The position numbers and the translations under genes were made by a program. Below, in pieces: positions 36,781 through 46,708 of a stretch of DNA of 64,000 bases (its first letter is position 1; each line of letters starts with the position of its first letter). The notes beneath the pieces were generated by a model. That model did no database searches and had not been told where the DNA came from. It was given only the letters and a program-made list of their open reading frames with translations. Where the stretch lies: the NCBI GenBank assembly GCA_001871475.1, contig MNVE01000009.1:149120-213119 (forward strand), given 5' to 3'. The DNA is from Candidatus Micrarchaeota archaeon CG1_02_47_40 (GTDB lineage: Archaea; Micrarchaeota; Micrarchaeia; Anstonellales; CG1-02-47-40).

Positions 36781-38088
36781 TTATAAAAGTTTATTCAGTT
36801 CGCAGAGGAAGCAGTCAAGCTGCCCTTTTGGGATGGTTGCACCTGCCGCTATGCGGTGCCCTCCCCCTGCTCCGCCGCATTTTTCGCAGGCGGCTTTTAG
36901 CACCATTCCGAGGTTTAAGCCTGCCTTTACAAGGGAAGCGTTTGCGCGCGAAGAAACCTTTATCGCCCCGTTCTCATCTGTTGCGATTGCAAAAATGGGC
37001 TTTTTTGCCGCGGAGGTAAGCCCCATTCCTGCAACCACCCCGACTATTCCGTCTGCAATTGCCCCCCGTGCATCAAGAAAGTAGAATTTCCCGAAGTCTT
37101 GACGGTTTTGGGAGAGAAACTTCATGCCTTCGCGGAGGTTTTTGCGGTGAGTTGCAAGAAGGGAGGAAGCTTGTGCGTATGCGCCGAATTCGCCTGTGCA
37201 AACTGAAATTCCCAATTCCGCTTTTGCATTTCTTCCGCATGCGTTTAGAAGGGTGGAGAATTCGCTTGCATCGTACATTTCGGTCTTTATGTCGTTTTTG
37301 GGGAAGGTATAGACTTCACCTATGAGTGATTTGGCGGTCTTCTCGTGCCCTCTTTCAGCCATATGGGAAACAAGAAAGTTTATGAGGGATAATTGTTTCG
37401 CCTGTGAAAGTTCGTAGAAAGAGGTAGAGGCAGGAGCGCCCCCTAATCCCGATTGCTCCAAGAAGCTTTTGCACGCCTCGCTATTGCCCGTCAAACCAGG
37501 TAAAAATGGCTCGTCTGCATATTCAAGCATCTGTTGCAGGGGGCGGCTTCCTCTTCCATAAAGGCGCAGATTCTGCTCGCACTTTACGTCGCCAGAGGCA
37601 ATCCCTTCCTCAAGCATCTCCCTATTCAAACCAATTAGAGGGTATTGCATGTCCCCTACAGCACCCACTACTCCTAAATCAACCCGCATTTTGAAAGTGA
37701 AATATGCAACGCCTGAAGAGCTTATCTCATCTCCTCCGTCAAATCCGAAAAGATGCGGGTTTATCTGCAGGGTTTTGCCTCCCTCTGTCTGGTGGTGGTC
37801 AAGTATTATCACATCTTTTATTTCATCTACTTCTTTGCAGGCGCCTGCCAAATCAACGAAAATTACTTCCCCTTTGTGCGCTTTTGCCTCTGCAAGCACA
37901 TTCCCGTCAAGCTTTTTCACGGTGAGCATCTTTGCATTCTTTCCCGCTTCGCTTAGCGCTATTTTCACTATTGCCCCGCTTGTAAGCCCGTCGCAGTCAA
38001 AATGATTTATTATTAATGGGTTGGAGTAGGAGAGGGCAGTTCCCCTAACCTCGCTGCAGCGTGAAAAAAAAGCATCCCTTTCCCCCAT
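36781..38088 (-). CDS. DHH-family phosphoesterase (RecJ/GAN-like)
   Basis: NHFDCDGLTSGAIVKIAL, VDLAGACKEVDEIKDVIILDHHQTEG, C-terminal CGGAGGGHRIAAGATIP DHHA1 motif. Confidence 0.85.
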   Translation of the reverse strand: MGERDAFFSRCSEVRGTALSYSNPLIINHFDCDGLTSGAIVKIALSEAGKNAKMLTVKKLDGNVLAEAKAHKGEVIFVDLAGACKEVDEIKDVIILDHHQTEGGKTLQINPHLFGFDGGDEISSSGVAYFTFKMRVDLGVVGAVGDMQYPLIGLNREMLEEGIASGDVKCEQNLRLYGRGSRPLQQMLEYADEPFLPGLTGNSEACKSFLEQSGLGGAPASTSFYELSQAKQLSLINFLVSHMAERGHEKTAKSLIGEVYTFPKNDIKTEMYDASEFSTLLNACGRNAKAELGISVCTGEFGAYAQASSLLATHRKNLREGMKFLSQNRQDFGKFYFLDARGAIADGIVGVVAGMGLTSAAKKPIFAIATDENGAIKVSSRANASLVKAGLNLGMVLKAACEKCGGAGGGHRIAAGATIPKGQLDCFLCELNKLL

Positions 38089-38142
38089 AAAAAATGTTTC
38101 TCATGTAAGGGTTTTAAAGAGGAAAGGGCAAAGTATAGGAAT

Positions 38143-38346
38143 ATGGTATCGGTAACAAAAGAAAAGGAAGGGGCAATAAAATTCAGGGAGATTGCGCCTC
38201 TTGAGGAAAGGGGAGTCGGGCAGCTTCCGCTCACCAAAGAAATGGTAAAGACTGTTTGCGAGCTTCTTGCCCCGATTGGCGAGAAATCGCCTGCAATTAT
38301 GGATATTTTAAAGCATCCTGAAAAATATAATTTTAGAACGGTGTAG
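38143..38346 (+). CDS. Hypothetical protein
   Basis: 67-aa ORF in a short co-oriented cluster. Confidence 0.4.
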   Translation: MVSVTKEKEGAIKFREIAPLEERGVGQLPLTKEMVKTVCELLAPIGEKSPAIMDILKHPEKYNFRTV

Positions 38347-38350
38347 AACG

Positions 38351-38566
38351 ATGCCAGAACCGGAAAAACCATTCACACTGCAAATCACCCCGAAAGACGG
38401 GCAGGCGCCAATCGTTACGATGGTGCTGGGGGAGGGATTTACTACGGTGCTTCTTTCGGATGGAAAGGGAAAGATACTTGAACAGTGGAAGGTGGAAGGG
38501 GAGAAGCTGATTGTGGAGAATTTGAAATACGGGGTTGAGGAAGGGGAGGATGGCGGAGAGGATTAG
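38351..38566 (+). CDS. Hypothetical protein
   Basis: 71-aa ORF with beta-rich sequence. Confidence 0.4.
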   Translation: MPEPEKPFTLQITPKDGQAPIVTMVLGEGFTTVLLSDGKGKILEQWKVEGEKLIVENLKYGVEEGEDGGED

Positions 38567-38645
38567 GCAGAAGTTTGCTAATTTTTTGAGAGAGTGGTAT
38601 TGAGAAAGTGTTAAGTTGCACGGGCTTTGAAAAGGAGCGTATTCA

Positions 38646-39188
38646 ATGAGTGACGTATTTGAGCCTTGCGCCTCCTGCGGCGCGAAATGCTGCATAAATT
38701 ACCGTGTTGTGCTGACTGATTTTGATGTGAAGAGGATTGTAAAGAGCGAAAGCATTGCGCCTGAAGTATTCTGCGAGCTGGTGCGGGAGGAGGAGGTGAA
38801 GCACGAGGAGAAGGCAGTGATATTTCTGTCTGATGGAAAAGATAAAATAAATTCATATGTGCTCTGCTTAAAGAGAAGAAGGAATGGGCATTGTGTGTTT
38901 TTGGGAAAGGAAGGGAAATGTTTGTTATATGGGGCGCGCCCGACGGTTTGCAGATGCTATCCATTCGAAGTTGGGGAGAAAGGAGAATTGACGAAGGTAA
39001 AGAATTACTCCTGCCCAAGGGAATGGAAAGAGGAAGAGATGGGAACGGGGGAATATTTGGAAGTATGGAAAAGAAGGGAAAAGGAAACCGATGAATTTGC
39101 AAAGAAAGTGCGGGAGTGGAATGCGAAATACGGAAGGAAGGAAAGGAGGTGGGGGAAGGCGCTTGAGTTCTTATGTGAGGGGTGTTAG
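38646..39188 (+). CDS. YkgJ-family Zn/Fe-chelating cysteine cluster protein
   Basis: CASCGAKCC...GHCVFLGKEGKCLLYGARPTVCRCYPFE. Confidence 0.8.
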   Translation: MSDVFEPCASCGAKCCINYRVVLTDFDVKRIVKSESIAPEVFCELVREEEVKHEEKAVIFLSDGKDKINSYVLCLKRRRNGHCVFLGKEGKCLLYGARPTVCRCYPFEVGEKGELTKVKNYSCPREWKEEEMGTGEYLEVWKRREKETDEFAKKVREWNAKYGRKERRWGKALEFLCEGC

Positions 39189-39445
39189 TATTTGCTTTCC
39201 GCTATTTCCACCCATCTTGCATCAACAAAACGAAAGAGCTTATCCGAAGAAGAATCGTAAACCAGCGACTGCTTGTTGCAGAAGAAGGGAGGCTTGTCTA
39301 TTTCTATGAAAATGCAGTTTCGCGCAAAGGGAATCTCAAGGGAAAATGGATTTTGTTTTATTAGATAGGTACGCCCCATCTCTTCCTTCTTTGTCTTTTT
39401 GCACCAGTCCTTTATTTTGCTTATCTCTTCCTCGGTGATTTTCAT
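39185..39445 (-). CDS. Hypothetical protein
   Basis: Start taken at MKITEEEISKIKDWCKK. Confidence 0.45.
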   Translation of the reverse strand: MKITEEEISKIKDWCKKTKKEEMGRTYLIKQNPFSLEIPFARNCIFIEIDKPPFFCNKQSLVYDSSSDKLFRFVDARWVEIAESKY

Positions 39446-39456
39446 TTTTATCACCG

Positions 39457-41745
39457 CTAATCCGAATCCTGCTTTTTCCTTCTTACGACTTCCGCTTTGA
39501 GCAGTTTCTTGAAATTCTCCTCCCACTCCGGCTGCAATGAAGCGTAATCAACCTCTCCGTTCTCATCCTCTTTTTCCTTGAGAAGCCCGTCAAGGGCGCT
39601 TGTGCAGGAGAGGGTGAAATCAAGCTCCATGAGCTCTTTTATCTTAAGCTCGCTTGCGTTTTCATAAATGTCGGAATAGAGCTTTCCGAAAAGGAAGGAG
39701 AGCATTATGTATTGCTCCGGTGCGGTAGAGTTCTCGCCTGCCATGCGCTTCATGACAGGGGGCATTTCCTCAATAGAGAGGTCTTTCTCAATTTTTGCCA
39801 AATCAAGCCCGCGCAAGGAGGGAAGCGATGCTTCCTTATTTTTCAGGAAGGTGCATCTTTGGCGCGAGGCGGTTATGTTCTGCCCTTTCTCGTATTCAAA
39901 CACCTTGAAGAAGGTTTTTTTCTGCGCATCTGTTTCAAATCCTTGAGAAAGCACCCTGTAAAATCTGTCCTTTCTCCCAAAGCGGAATTTTTTTAAGAAA
40001 GAATACCGGTCAGTAGAGAACATGGAGGCTGCGGGAATGCCGAATACCATCTCCAGCCGGTCGCGTATCTCCTCCAGAGAGCGGGCGTGCAGGTTGTATA
40101 GGAGGAATACGCCCGGCTGCGTATTTAGAAGATTGATTACCCCCTGCAATGCAACACGCGAGCGCACTTCATTGATAATGAGGCATGCCTCTCCCATGCG
40201 CAAAGAAGCGTTTGCCATTGAAACAAGGTCAAGCTCGGATGTTTCAGATTGATGCAGCGAGTATTCCCGGTCCGATGATTGCACGCGCAGTGCGCCTATG
40301 TGAAACCCTCTCTTTCTGTAAGCGTGAACCGGTATCTCCTCAATATCCTGTATGGGCAGTATTCTTTTTTTCGTGCCTATTGCGGAGATTTTTGATGCAG
40401 TGAATGCGGTTTTTCCCACTGCCTTTAGCCCAAGCACCGCTTCGGAGCAGCCCAATGACACCATAACATGGTCATAGCCTGTGAAGAAAGGAGAAAAGGA
40501 ATTGTAGTAAAGGTATTGGGGGTATGTGAAGGGAGTGGGCTTGGAAAGGCGCAGGGCGGCTTGCAGCTCGCGGAAGGTAGCAGGAGGCCTCTGCAGGTGG
40601 CAGCGCATATTCACCCTTTGCAAAAATACGTCTAATACGGGGTTATGAAAATCGAATTTGCGGGTTTCGCGCGTAAGGGAAACTATGTTGCGAAAGGCAG
40701 CTTCAAGCATTTCTGAATTATAACGCCAGAGGGTGTGGCAGAGCCCGAATTTCACGTGCTCAATGTAAATTGGAGAGTTTTGCGCGTCTATGAATATGTC
40801 GTTTATGTTTTCCCTGTCCAATGCCATGTTCTCAAGAGGCGAGCCTACCCCCACAACCCAGGAAGCCGCTTCCCTGCCCATGGCAATCGCCTGCCTGCTT
40901 GAAAGCTCAATCCCCTTTATGGAGGTGGTTGTAAGGAAAAAATCAGCATAGTCGCGCGCTTTTGTCTCAAATGCGGTTTCCCATATTACCTGCTGGTCTT
41001 TGATTGAGTTGAGCTCCTCAGTTATTTTTGCTTTCAGAAGCTGTAAAAGCTCCGGCTTGAGATTCTCAATGTTGGGGTTTTGTATGGTGTAGAGGTATGC
41101 CTCCCCTCCTGTATCGTATAACTGCACTTTCAAATCCTCCCCTATTTCATAAGAGGCGTCCTCGCTTTGCACCGGCTTTGCCCCTGCAGGAATGGAGATT
41201 TGCAGGTTTGAGGAGTATTCCATGCTGCGCATGCCTGCAAAGGAGAGAATGGTGCTGCGCACGTCTCCCTGCTTTTCGCAGAGCTTGTAGAAGCCGTTTG
41301 TTTTGAGTGCTTTTATTATGCCGTTTATCCAGGCAATGAAAGTCTGCTGCCCCTGGGCAAAGAGCGCGCGCGAGGGGCGCTCTTCCTTGTATTCGGAAAG
41401 CGTCTGCATGGCAAGAAGCGGGTTCATGAACATCTGCTCGTAGAAATCGGCAAGGAGCTTTTTCCTTGCGCCAATCCGCTCATCCTGCGGATGCCCGTAA
41501 GTGCCCGGCTTTAGCTTTATCTCCTCGACCTGCTTTGCAATCCTGACATAATCCAAAAGTGTTGCTGTTTTTTCATAGTCAAATTCTACAATCAGCTCCT
41601 CTTCAAAGCGGAGCTTTTTTGGCTCAAATGTCAGCACCGAGAGGGTGTGCAAAAAATCGTTTATGAAAGGAGGGGAAAAAAGCTCGTAGGGGATGTTTGA
41701 GCAGTCAAAAACAGCCTTATCGCCATCGCGTGTTACGCTTACCAT
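39457..41745 (-). CDS. GspE/VirB11/FlaI-family secretion ATPase
   Basis: P-loop GLKAVGKTAFT, Asp-box-like RILPIQDIEEIP, LIINEVRSRVALQGVINLLNTQPGVFLLYNLHARS; start at MVSVTRDG. Confidence 0.8.
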   Translation of the reverse strand: MVSVTRDGDKAVFDCSNIPYELFSPPFINDFLHTLSVLTFEPKKLRFEEELIVEFDYEKTATLLDYVRIAKQVEEIKLKPGTYGHPQDERIGARKKLLADFYEQMFMNPLLAMQTLSEYKEERPSRALFAQGQQTFIAWINGIIKALKTNGFYKLCEKQGDVRSTILSFAGMRSMEYSSNLQISIPAGAKPVQSEDASYEIGEDLKVQLYDTGGEAYLYTIQNPNIENLKPELLQLLKAKITEELNSIKDQQVIWETAFETKARDYADFFLTTTSIKGIELSSRQAIAMGREAASWVVGVGSPLENMALDRENINDIFIDAQNSPIYIEHVKFGLCHTLWRYNSEMLEAAFRNIVSLTRETRKFDFHNPVLDVFLQRVNMRCHLQRPPATFRELQAALRLSKPTPFTYPQYLYYNSFSPFFTGYDHVMVSLGCSEAVLGLKAVGKTAFTASKISAIGTKKRILPIQDIEEIPVHAYRKRGFHIGALRVQSSDREYSLHQSETSELDLVSMANASLRMGEACLIINEVRSRVALQGVINLLNTQPGVFLLYNLHARSLEEIRDRLEMVFGIPAASMFSTDRYSFLKKFRFGRKDRFYRVLSQGFETDAQKKTFFKVFEYEKGQNITASRQRCTFLKNKEASLPSLRGLDLAKIEKDLSIEEMPPVMKRMAGENSTAPEQYIMLSFLFGKLYSDIYENASELKIKELMELDFTLSCTSALDGLLKEKEDENGEVDYASLQPEWEENFKKLLKAEVVRRKKQDSD

Positions 41746-41805
41746 ACAAACCAAATAGAATAAGCTTGAGGTTTTTAATACTTGAGATGAGGAAGAAAGA
41801 GCACT

Positions 41806-43311
41806 ATGGAGGAGGAAACTAAAAAACACCTGTTTGCGCTTTTGCTGATTCTCATACTTGCGCGGGGGGTTTTCCTGCTTTGGGACAGGCCGCTGCTGAA
41901 GGATGAGAATTTGTATGCAGAGATGGCGGATGAGTTTTTACAGAAGCCTTCGCTGTTGCCAACTTATTTGGGGCAGGAGGTGGCATGGAGGCCGGCAGTT
42001 TATTTTTTAGTGTCTGCGCCGTTTGTGATTGCGGGAAATTTGCTGGCCGGGCTGTTTGGTATTGATGCCGGCTTGCCTTACAGGCTTGCGCCACTTTTTT
42101 TCGGTGCAGCGGCGGTTGCGATAATGTATCTTCTTGTGCGACGTGAATTCGGCTCTGATGCCGCATTTGCCTCCTGTGCGCTGTTTGCGGTTTCCTTCTG
42201 CTCTGTTTATACTGATACGAGCGGGCTTGTAGATAGTGTGCTGTTATTTTTCATTCTTTCTTCTTTGTATTTCTACTTTGGCGGGGCGCTGAAGGGAAGC
42301 GGAAAATATTATCTGGCAGGCGGGGTTTTGATGGCGCTTGCATACTGGACGAAGACGGTTGTGGCATTCTTGATTCCGGTTGTGGTGATTGCGTATGTAT
42401 TCTGCAAGAGAAAAGAGGATTTGAGAAGTAGATGGTTTATTGCATCATTGCTCATACTGCCCTTGTCTATGCTCCTCTATGACTCCCTTTTTTCAGACAG
42501 GACGGCAATTACAGGAGAGTATCTCTACAATATACCCGCAAAATTAATCGGAGGGGAAGGGACAGAGTGGAACAGACCTTTCCTTGAGAAGTTCTCAACT
42601 GCATTGCGCGAGATATTTGCGTTCAATTTTCTCATATTCGGTGCATTTTTATTTTCCTTGAGGAAGAATTGGCGCGAGCATTTGTGGCTTTCTGTCTGGG
42701 CTTTGCTTATTCTGCTTACACTTTTTGTGGGGGCGGGGTATTTCTGGTATCCTCTGCCGGTGATGCCTGCAATATGCGTGTTTGTTTCCTTTTTGCTGTT
42801 TGAGAAGAGAGATGATAGGAAGATGAAAGCGGATAGGTTTTCCAATTTCGTGCTTGCGCTTCTTTGTTTGCTCATTTTCACTTCTTCTGTTTTTTTCCTC
42901 CTTCTTGGGTTTGAGGGGAATTATTTTGAGGAGCGGGAAGCGGGAAAGTATTTACAAGGGAAGGAGAATGTGCTTTATATTGGGGGTTATATGCCTACTG
43001 CCGTGTTTTATAAAATGAGGGATGGAATGCCTGCGCCCTGCATTGTTTATGCATTTAATGAAACGCATCTGAATGAGAGTGATTTCTTTTTGAGCAATAT
43101 ATATAATTTTGGCAAGGAAACTAATTATTCCTACAGCTTCCGCATTTCGCAAATGTTCTGGAACGGAACTGATTTGAAAGTGAAATGCGGAAGGGAAGAG
43201 TTTGACTATGTGCTGACGTGCGCGATGAAGAAAGGGATGCTTGATGGGAATGCGAATTATTCGCTTATGAAGAGTTTTGGGAATTTGAGCGTTTATGCGA
43301 ACCGCAAATAG
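41806..43311 (+). CDS. PMT/ArnT-like membrane glycosyltransferase
   Basis: RDxxLxxDExxY-type start (WDRPLLKDENLYAEMADEFL), many TM helices. Confidence 0.7.
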   Translation: MEEETKKHLFALLLILILARGVFLLWDRPLLKDENLYAEMADEFLQKPSLLPTYLGQEVAWRPAVYFLVSAPFVIAGNLLAGLFGIDAGLPYRLAPLFFGAAAVAIMYLLVRREFGSDAAFASCALFAVSFCSVYTDTSGLVDSVLLFFILSSLYFYFGGALKGSGKYYLAGGVLMALAYWTKTVVAFLIPVVVIAYVFCKRKEDLRSRWFIASLLILPLSMLLYDSLFSDRTAITGEYLYNIPAKLIGGEGTEWNRPFLEKFSTALREIFAFNFLIFGAFLFSLRKNWREHLWLSVWALLILLTLFVGAGYFWYPLPVMPAICVFVSFLLFEKRDDRKMKADRFSNFVLALLCLLIFTSSVFFLLLGFEGNYFEEREAGKYLQGKENVLYIGGYMPTAVFYKMRDGMPAPCIVYAFNETHLNESDFFLSNIYNFGKETNYSYSFRISQMFWNGTDLKVKCGREEFDYVLTCAMKKGMLDGNANYSLMKSFGNLSVYANRK

Positions 43312-43315
43312 CGGC

Positions 43316-44806
43316 TTACGTTCTTTTGTATAGGTATAATGTGCTTTTGAGTTCTATGTCTATCCTGCGGCTGGGAGTGGAGAATTCTTTTTTGTAAATC
43401 AGGGAATACCCGCCGCGTTGGATGGAGGTATTGATTGCCTGCGGCACGAACTGATAGTTGAGAAAATCTTCGTGTATTAGCAGGTAATCAAATGGTTTTG
43501 CCGCTTGTTTTTCGGCATATGTTTTTTGTATGTCCGCGTTGATTGCCGCCTGTCCCTTGAATTTGGAAATTAAGTAATAATACTTTGTCGGATTCACTGC
43601 GTTGAGATAGATGTACGGGGAAACGTCGTAACCGAATACTGCCAGTTCCTTGCCGTTTATCTCTTTGCCGAATTTTGAGTAAAGTTCTTCGTGGGCGGAG
43701 ATTGAACCTTGCGCGTAGGCATCTATATCGTAATTATAGACGGCATGACTGCCTTCTGAAACGAAAAAACTGTTTAAATAACAAAGCACAAAAAGAATGA
43801 AGAAGGCGCAGTTCAGATGTTCGTTTCTTGTCTTGAGTTTTTCAGAGAAATTTGAGAGTAGAAGGCAGAAAAAAGGCAGGAAAAGCGCGCTGCGATGATA
43901 TAAGAAATCCCATGAGGTGAACCCGCTGGCGCCCGGAATAACAAGCAGATAGAACAGAGTGATGCCGAAGCATGCAAGAACTTTTCGGTCTTTTCCAAGC
44001 AGGGGGAGCCCGATTATTCCGATTGTCAGAAAGGCAGCTGCATTTGGAACTGGAAGGGCGGGCATTGAATTGCTTATGCAAACAAACCAGTAATCGGAAA
44101 GCGAATTTGCATAAAGAAGATACGCAAAAAAAAGCAGAAATGGAAGGAGGAAAGGAATTGCAAAAAGAAGAAGCTCCCTTGAGAAACGCAGAGGATTTGG
44201 CAGGATGAACTCATAAACGAGCCAGAAAATGAAAAAAGATGCTGGAATCGCTATCGGATTGGTATGAATTGCAAATGAAGTAAAAATGCCCGCAAGAACG
44301 AGAAATGCCGCCTTCCTGCAGGATGCGTATTTTACTGCGCAGACTCCTGCAAGAAGGAGAAAAAAATTCACTATCGGCTCGGACATGCCAAAGGAGATTA
44401 CGCTGGGGATGCTCATCAGAAGAAGATAGGAAATTTCCGCTATGCGGGGATTTTTTTCAGGAAAAAGGAATTTTGAAAGCCTGTTTATCAGCACTCCGCT
44501 GGCAAGAAGTATGATGAAGAAAACGAGCCTGTATCCAAGAGAGTTTGTGCCAAAGAGAAACCATAGAATTGAATAAAAAAGATACAGAACCGGCCCCTTA
44601 TTGTCAAACATATCTGAATAGGGTTGCTTTCCTTCGGTTATGCCCTTCCCCACGTTGAGAAAAACAGATTCGTCATGCGAGAAGGGAAGGGAGAAATAGG
44701 GAAGCCAGAGAATGAGGATGATTAGATAGACTGCAAGAATGTGGTGCTTATGCACGAAAGCGGCGAATTTGTCTGCTGTCGCCTGTTCGTTTTGCTTGGA
44801 AGGCAT
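43316..44806 (-). CDS. Membrane glycosyltransferase (GT39/83-like)
   Basis: LPFSHDESVFLNVGKGITEGKQPYSDMFDNKGPVLYLFYSI pattern, many TM helices. Confidence 0.7.
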   Translation of the reverse strand: MPSKQNEQATADKFAAFVHKHHILAVYLIILILWLPYFSLPFSHDESVFLNVGKGITEGKQPYSDMFDNKGPVLYLFYSILWFLFGTNSLGYRLVFFIILLASGVLINRLSKFLFPEKNPRIAEISYLLLMSIPSVISFGMSEPIVNFFLLLAGVCAVKYASCRKAAFLVLAGIFTSFAIHTNPIAIPASFFIFWLVYEFILPNPLRFSRELLLFAIPFLLPFLLFFAYLLYANSLSDYWFVCISNSMPALPVPNAAAFLTIGIIGLPLLGKDRKVLACFGITLFYLLVIPGASGFTSWDFLYHRSALFLPFFCLLLSNFSEKLKTRNEHLNCAFFILFVLCYLNSFFVSEGSHAVYNYDIDAYAQGSISAHEELYSKFGKEINGKELAVFGYDVSPYIYLNAVNPTKYYYLISKFKGQAAINADIQKTYAEKQAAKPFDYLLIHEDFLNYQFVPQAINTSIQRGGYSLIYKKEFSTPSRRIDIELKSTLYLYKRT

Positions 44807-44819
44807 TTTGACTACATCC

Positions 44820-45512
44820 TTAAGCGAGCGACCTCAAGAAGTAAAGCATGTGCCTTGCATTGAATTTTGAGGCGCCCCTGCCCCTTGGGGAGAATTTGTA
44901 GGGCACGCAGGCGATTTCCGCATCACTAGGCATGTGCTTTAGGAGCTCGAACATTATCTTGTACCCTTCAAGCTGGAAAGAGTGCCTTAAAATAAGGGCT
45001 TTTGCAAGGGAGGTTCTCATGCCAAAAAAGCCGCTCATCAAATCAGGGGGAGTGCTTTTTCCCGCAAGTGTTAAGCGTGCGCTTGCAAGAAGGTGCGCGC
45101 CTTGGGAGAATAATTCACGGTGGGGGGGTAATGCTTCCTTAACTTTTTCCGCCCTGCATGCAACTGCCATATCCGCACCTGCTTCTAAATAAGCAAGAAG
45201 CTCATTTATTGTCTTTACCGGATGCTGAAAGTCCGCATCCATCACTATAAAGTAGGGAGTTTTCGTGTGCAGAATGGCATCTATCACGGAAGCAGTAAGC
45301 CCGTGTATTTTTTTATTTTTGCGGTCAAGGAAAAGCACTTGCTTGGAAGAGAGGGAAAGCACTGCTTTTTTAGTTCTGTCCTTTGAGCCGTCGTCTGAAA
45401 CGATTATATGCAGGTTTTTGCGTATTTGCAGTATTTTCCTTATGAGCAGAGGTACATTTTTCGCCTCATTCAGAGTTGGAAGAATTATGGTTAAGTTGCG
45501 CAAATGGCACAC
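44820..45512 (-). CDS. Family 2 glycosyltransferase (dolichyl-phosphate mannose synthase-like)
   Basis: NLTIILPTLNEAKNVPLLI...HIIVSDDGSKDRTKKAV...YFIVMDADFQHP; start set at GTG 45512 because the longer frame overlaps the next gene. Confidence 0.85.
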   Translation of the reverse strand: MCHLRNLTIILPTLNEAKNVPLLIRKILQIRKNLHIIVSDDGSKDRTKKAVLSLSSKQVLFLDRKNKKIHGLTASVIDAILHTKTPYFIVMDADFQHPVKTINELLAYLEAGADMAVACRAEKVKEALPPHRELFSQGAHLLASARLTLAGKSTPPDLMSGFFGMRTSLAKALILRHSFQLEGYKIMFELLKHMPSDAEIACVPYKFSPRGRGASKFNARHMLYFLRSLA

Positions 45513-45517
45513 CTTTC

Positions 45518-45847
45518 CTAACTGCAGTCTATCGGCTGTCCAAGCATTATTTCGAGCACCCAGGGAACGAGCACTACTATGAGGATGCCTATTACCGCGC
45601 CTGTTAGCATGCTTGTAGCCCATACGTTGGCTCTTGCCCGTGTTTCCGCACCCATGAACTGCCCGCCCGCATATACCGCGCCTGACGCGGTTATCATGAG
45701 CATTGCCGTAATAGGTATCAAATCCTTTATGAAAACGCATAAATCGTTGAGCGCGTTTGAGAGTTCTGTTTGCGCAAAAAGGGAAAGGGATAGAGATAGG
45801 AGAATGAAAAGGAATTTGTTTTTGAGGCTGTTGCTATCGGTGAACAT
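45518..45847 (-). CDS. VirB2/TrbC-like two-TM pilin-type protein, paralog 1
   Basis: Signal peptide, two TM segments, loop YAGGQFMGAETRARANVWATSMLTGA. Confidence 0.7.
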   Translation of the reverse strand: MFTDSNSLKNKFLFILLSLSLSLFAQTELSNALNDLCVFIKDLIPITAMLMITASGAVYAGGQFMGAETRARANVWATSMLTGAVIGILIVVLVPWVLEIMLGQPIDCS

Positions 45848-45940
45848 TTAAATCTAACCTTAATTTAGCTGGGAAATGTTTAAAAAGAAATAGAAAAAGA
45901 AAAAGGAGAAAAAAGAAGAACGTGTGCCGGGTTTGTGTCT

Positions 45941-46036
45941 GTCCATGCGGTTGTACCGCCGCTATACATTGTCGTTAGGATGCGCTCGTGCATGTCCATG
46001 CGGTTGTACCGCCGCTATACATTGTCGTTAGGATGC
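45941..46036. repeat. 43-bp perfect direct repeat at the 3' end of pilin paralog 2
   Basis: GTCCATGCGGTTGTACCGCCGCTATACATTGTCGTTAGGATGC at 45941-45983 and 45994-46036. Confidence 0.9.
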
Positions 46037-46319
46037 CAGGTGCGACTGCCACTATCACTATTCCTATCAATGCGCCTGTAAGCATTGAGGTTGCCCATAC
46101 ATTTGCTCTTGCACGCGTCTCTGCACCCATCATCTGCCCTCCTGCATATACTGCACCTGCTCCTACGAGCATGAGCATTACGATTATGGGAATGACGCCG
46201 TTGATGAAAGTGCACAGAGAGCTAAGTCCTGAAGTCAAGTCTGCGGTTGTAGCAGAAAAGACTGCGCCTGCAAAAAGCACAAGCGTTAATCCGAAGAACT
46301 GCAGTTTTTTTATATCCAT
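45975..46319 (-). CDS. VirB2/TrbC-like two-TM pilin-type protein, paralog 2
   Basis: YAGGQMMGAETRARANVWATSMLTGALIGIVIVAVAPGIL. Confidence 0.72.
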   Translation of the reverse strand: MDIKKLQFFGLTLVLFAGAVFSATTADLTSGLSSLCTFINGVIPIIVMLMLVGAGAVYAGGQMMGAETRARANVWATSMLTGALIGIVIVAVAPGILTTMYSGGTTAWTCTSAS

Positions 46320-46348
46320 CCAAAACCACCCCATAATTTAAATTGCGT

Positions 46349-46684
46349 CTAGCCGCACATTGTTGACCAGCTGGATCCGCCATACATTGTTTCTAATATC
46401 CCGGGTGCGACTGCCACTATGACTATCCCTATCAATGCTCCAACGAGCATGCTTGTAGCCCAAACATTTGCCCTTGCACGTGTCTCTGCGCCCATCATCT
46501 GCCCTCCTGCGTATACTGCTCCCGCCCCTACGAGCATAAGCATTACGACGATTGGAATGATGCTGTTGATGAATGTGCAAAGTGCCGTCAAGCCTGACAT
46601 GAGTGTTTGCGTGGTTTGCGCAAATGCCATTCCTGTCAGCAATATTGCAAACAGACCGATAAACTGCAGTTTCCTAATATTCAT
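46349..46684 (-). CDS. VirB2/TrbC-like two-TM pilin-type protein, paralog 3
   Basis: YAGGQMMGAETRARANVWATSMLVGALIGIVIVAVAPGIL. Confidence 0.72.
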   Translation of the reverse strand: MNIRKLQFIGLFAILLTGMAFAQTTQTLMSGLTALCTFINSIIPIVVMLMLVGAGAVYAGGQMMGAETRARANVWATSMLVGALIGIVIVAVAPGILETMYGGSSWSTMCG

Positions 46685-46708
46685 TTAAACCACCATTTAA
46701 GTTTTTAT

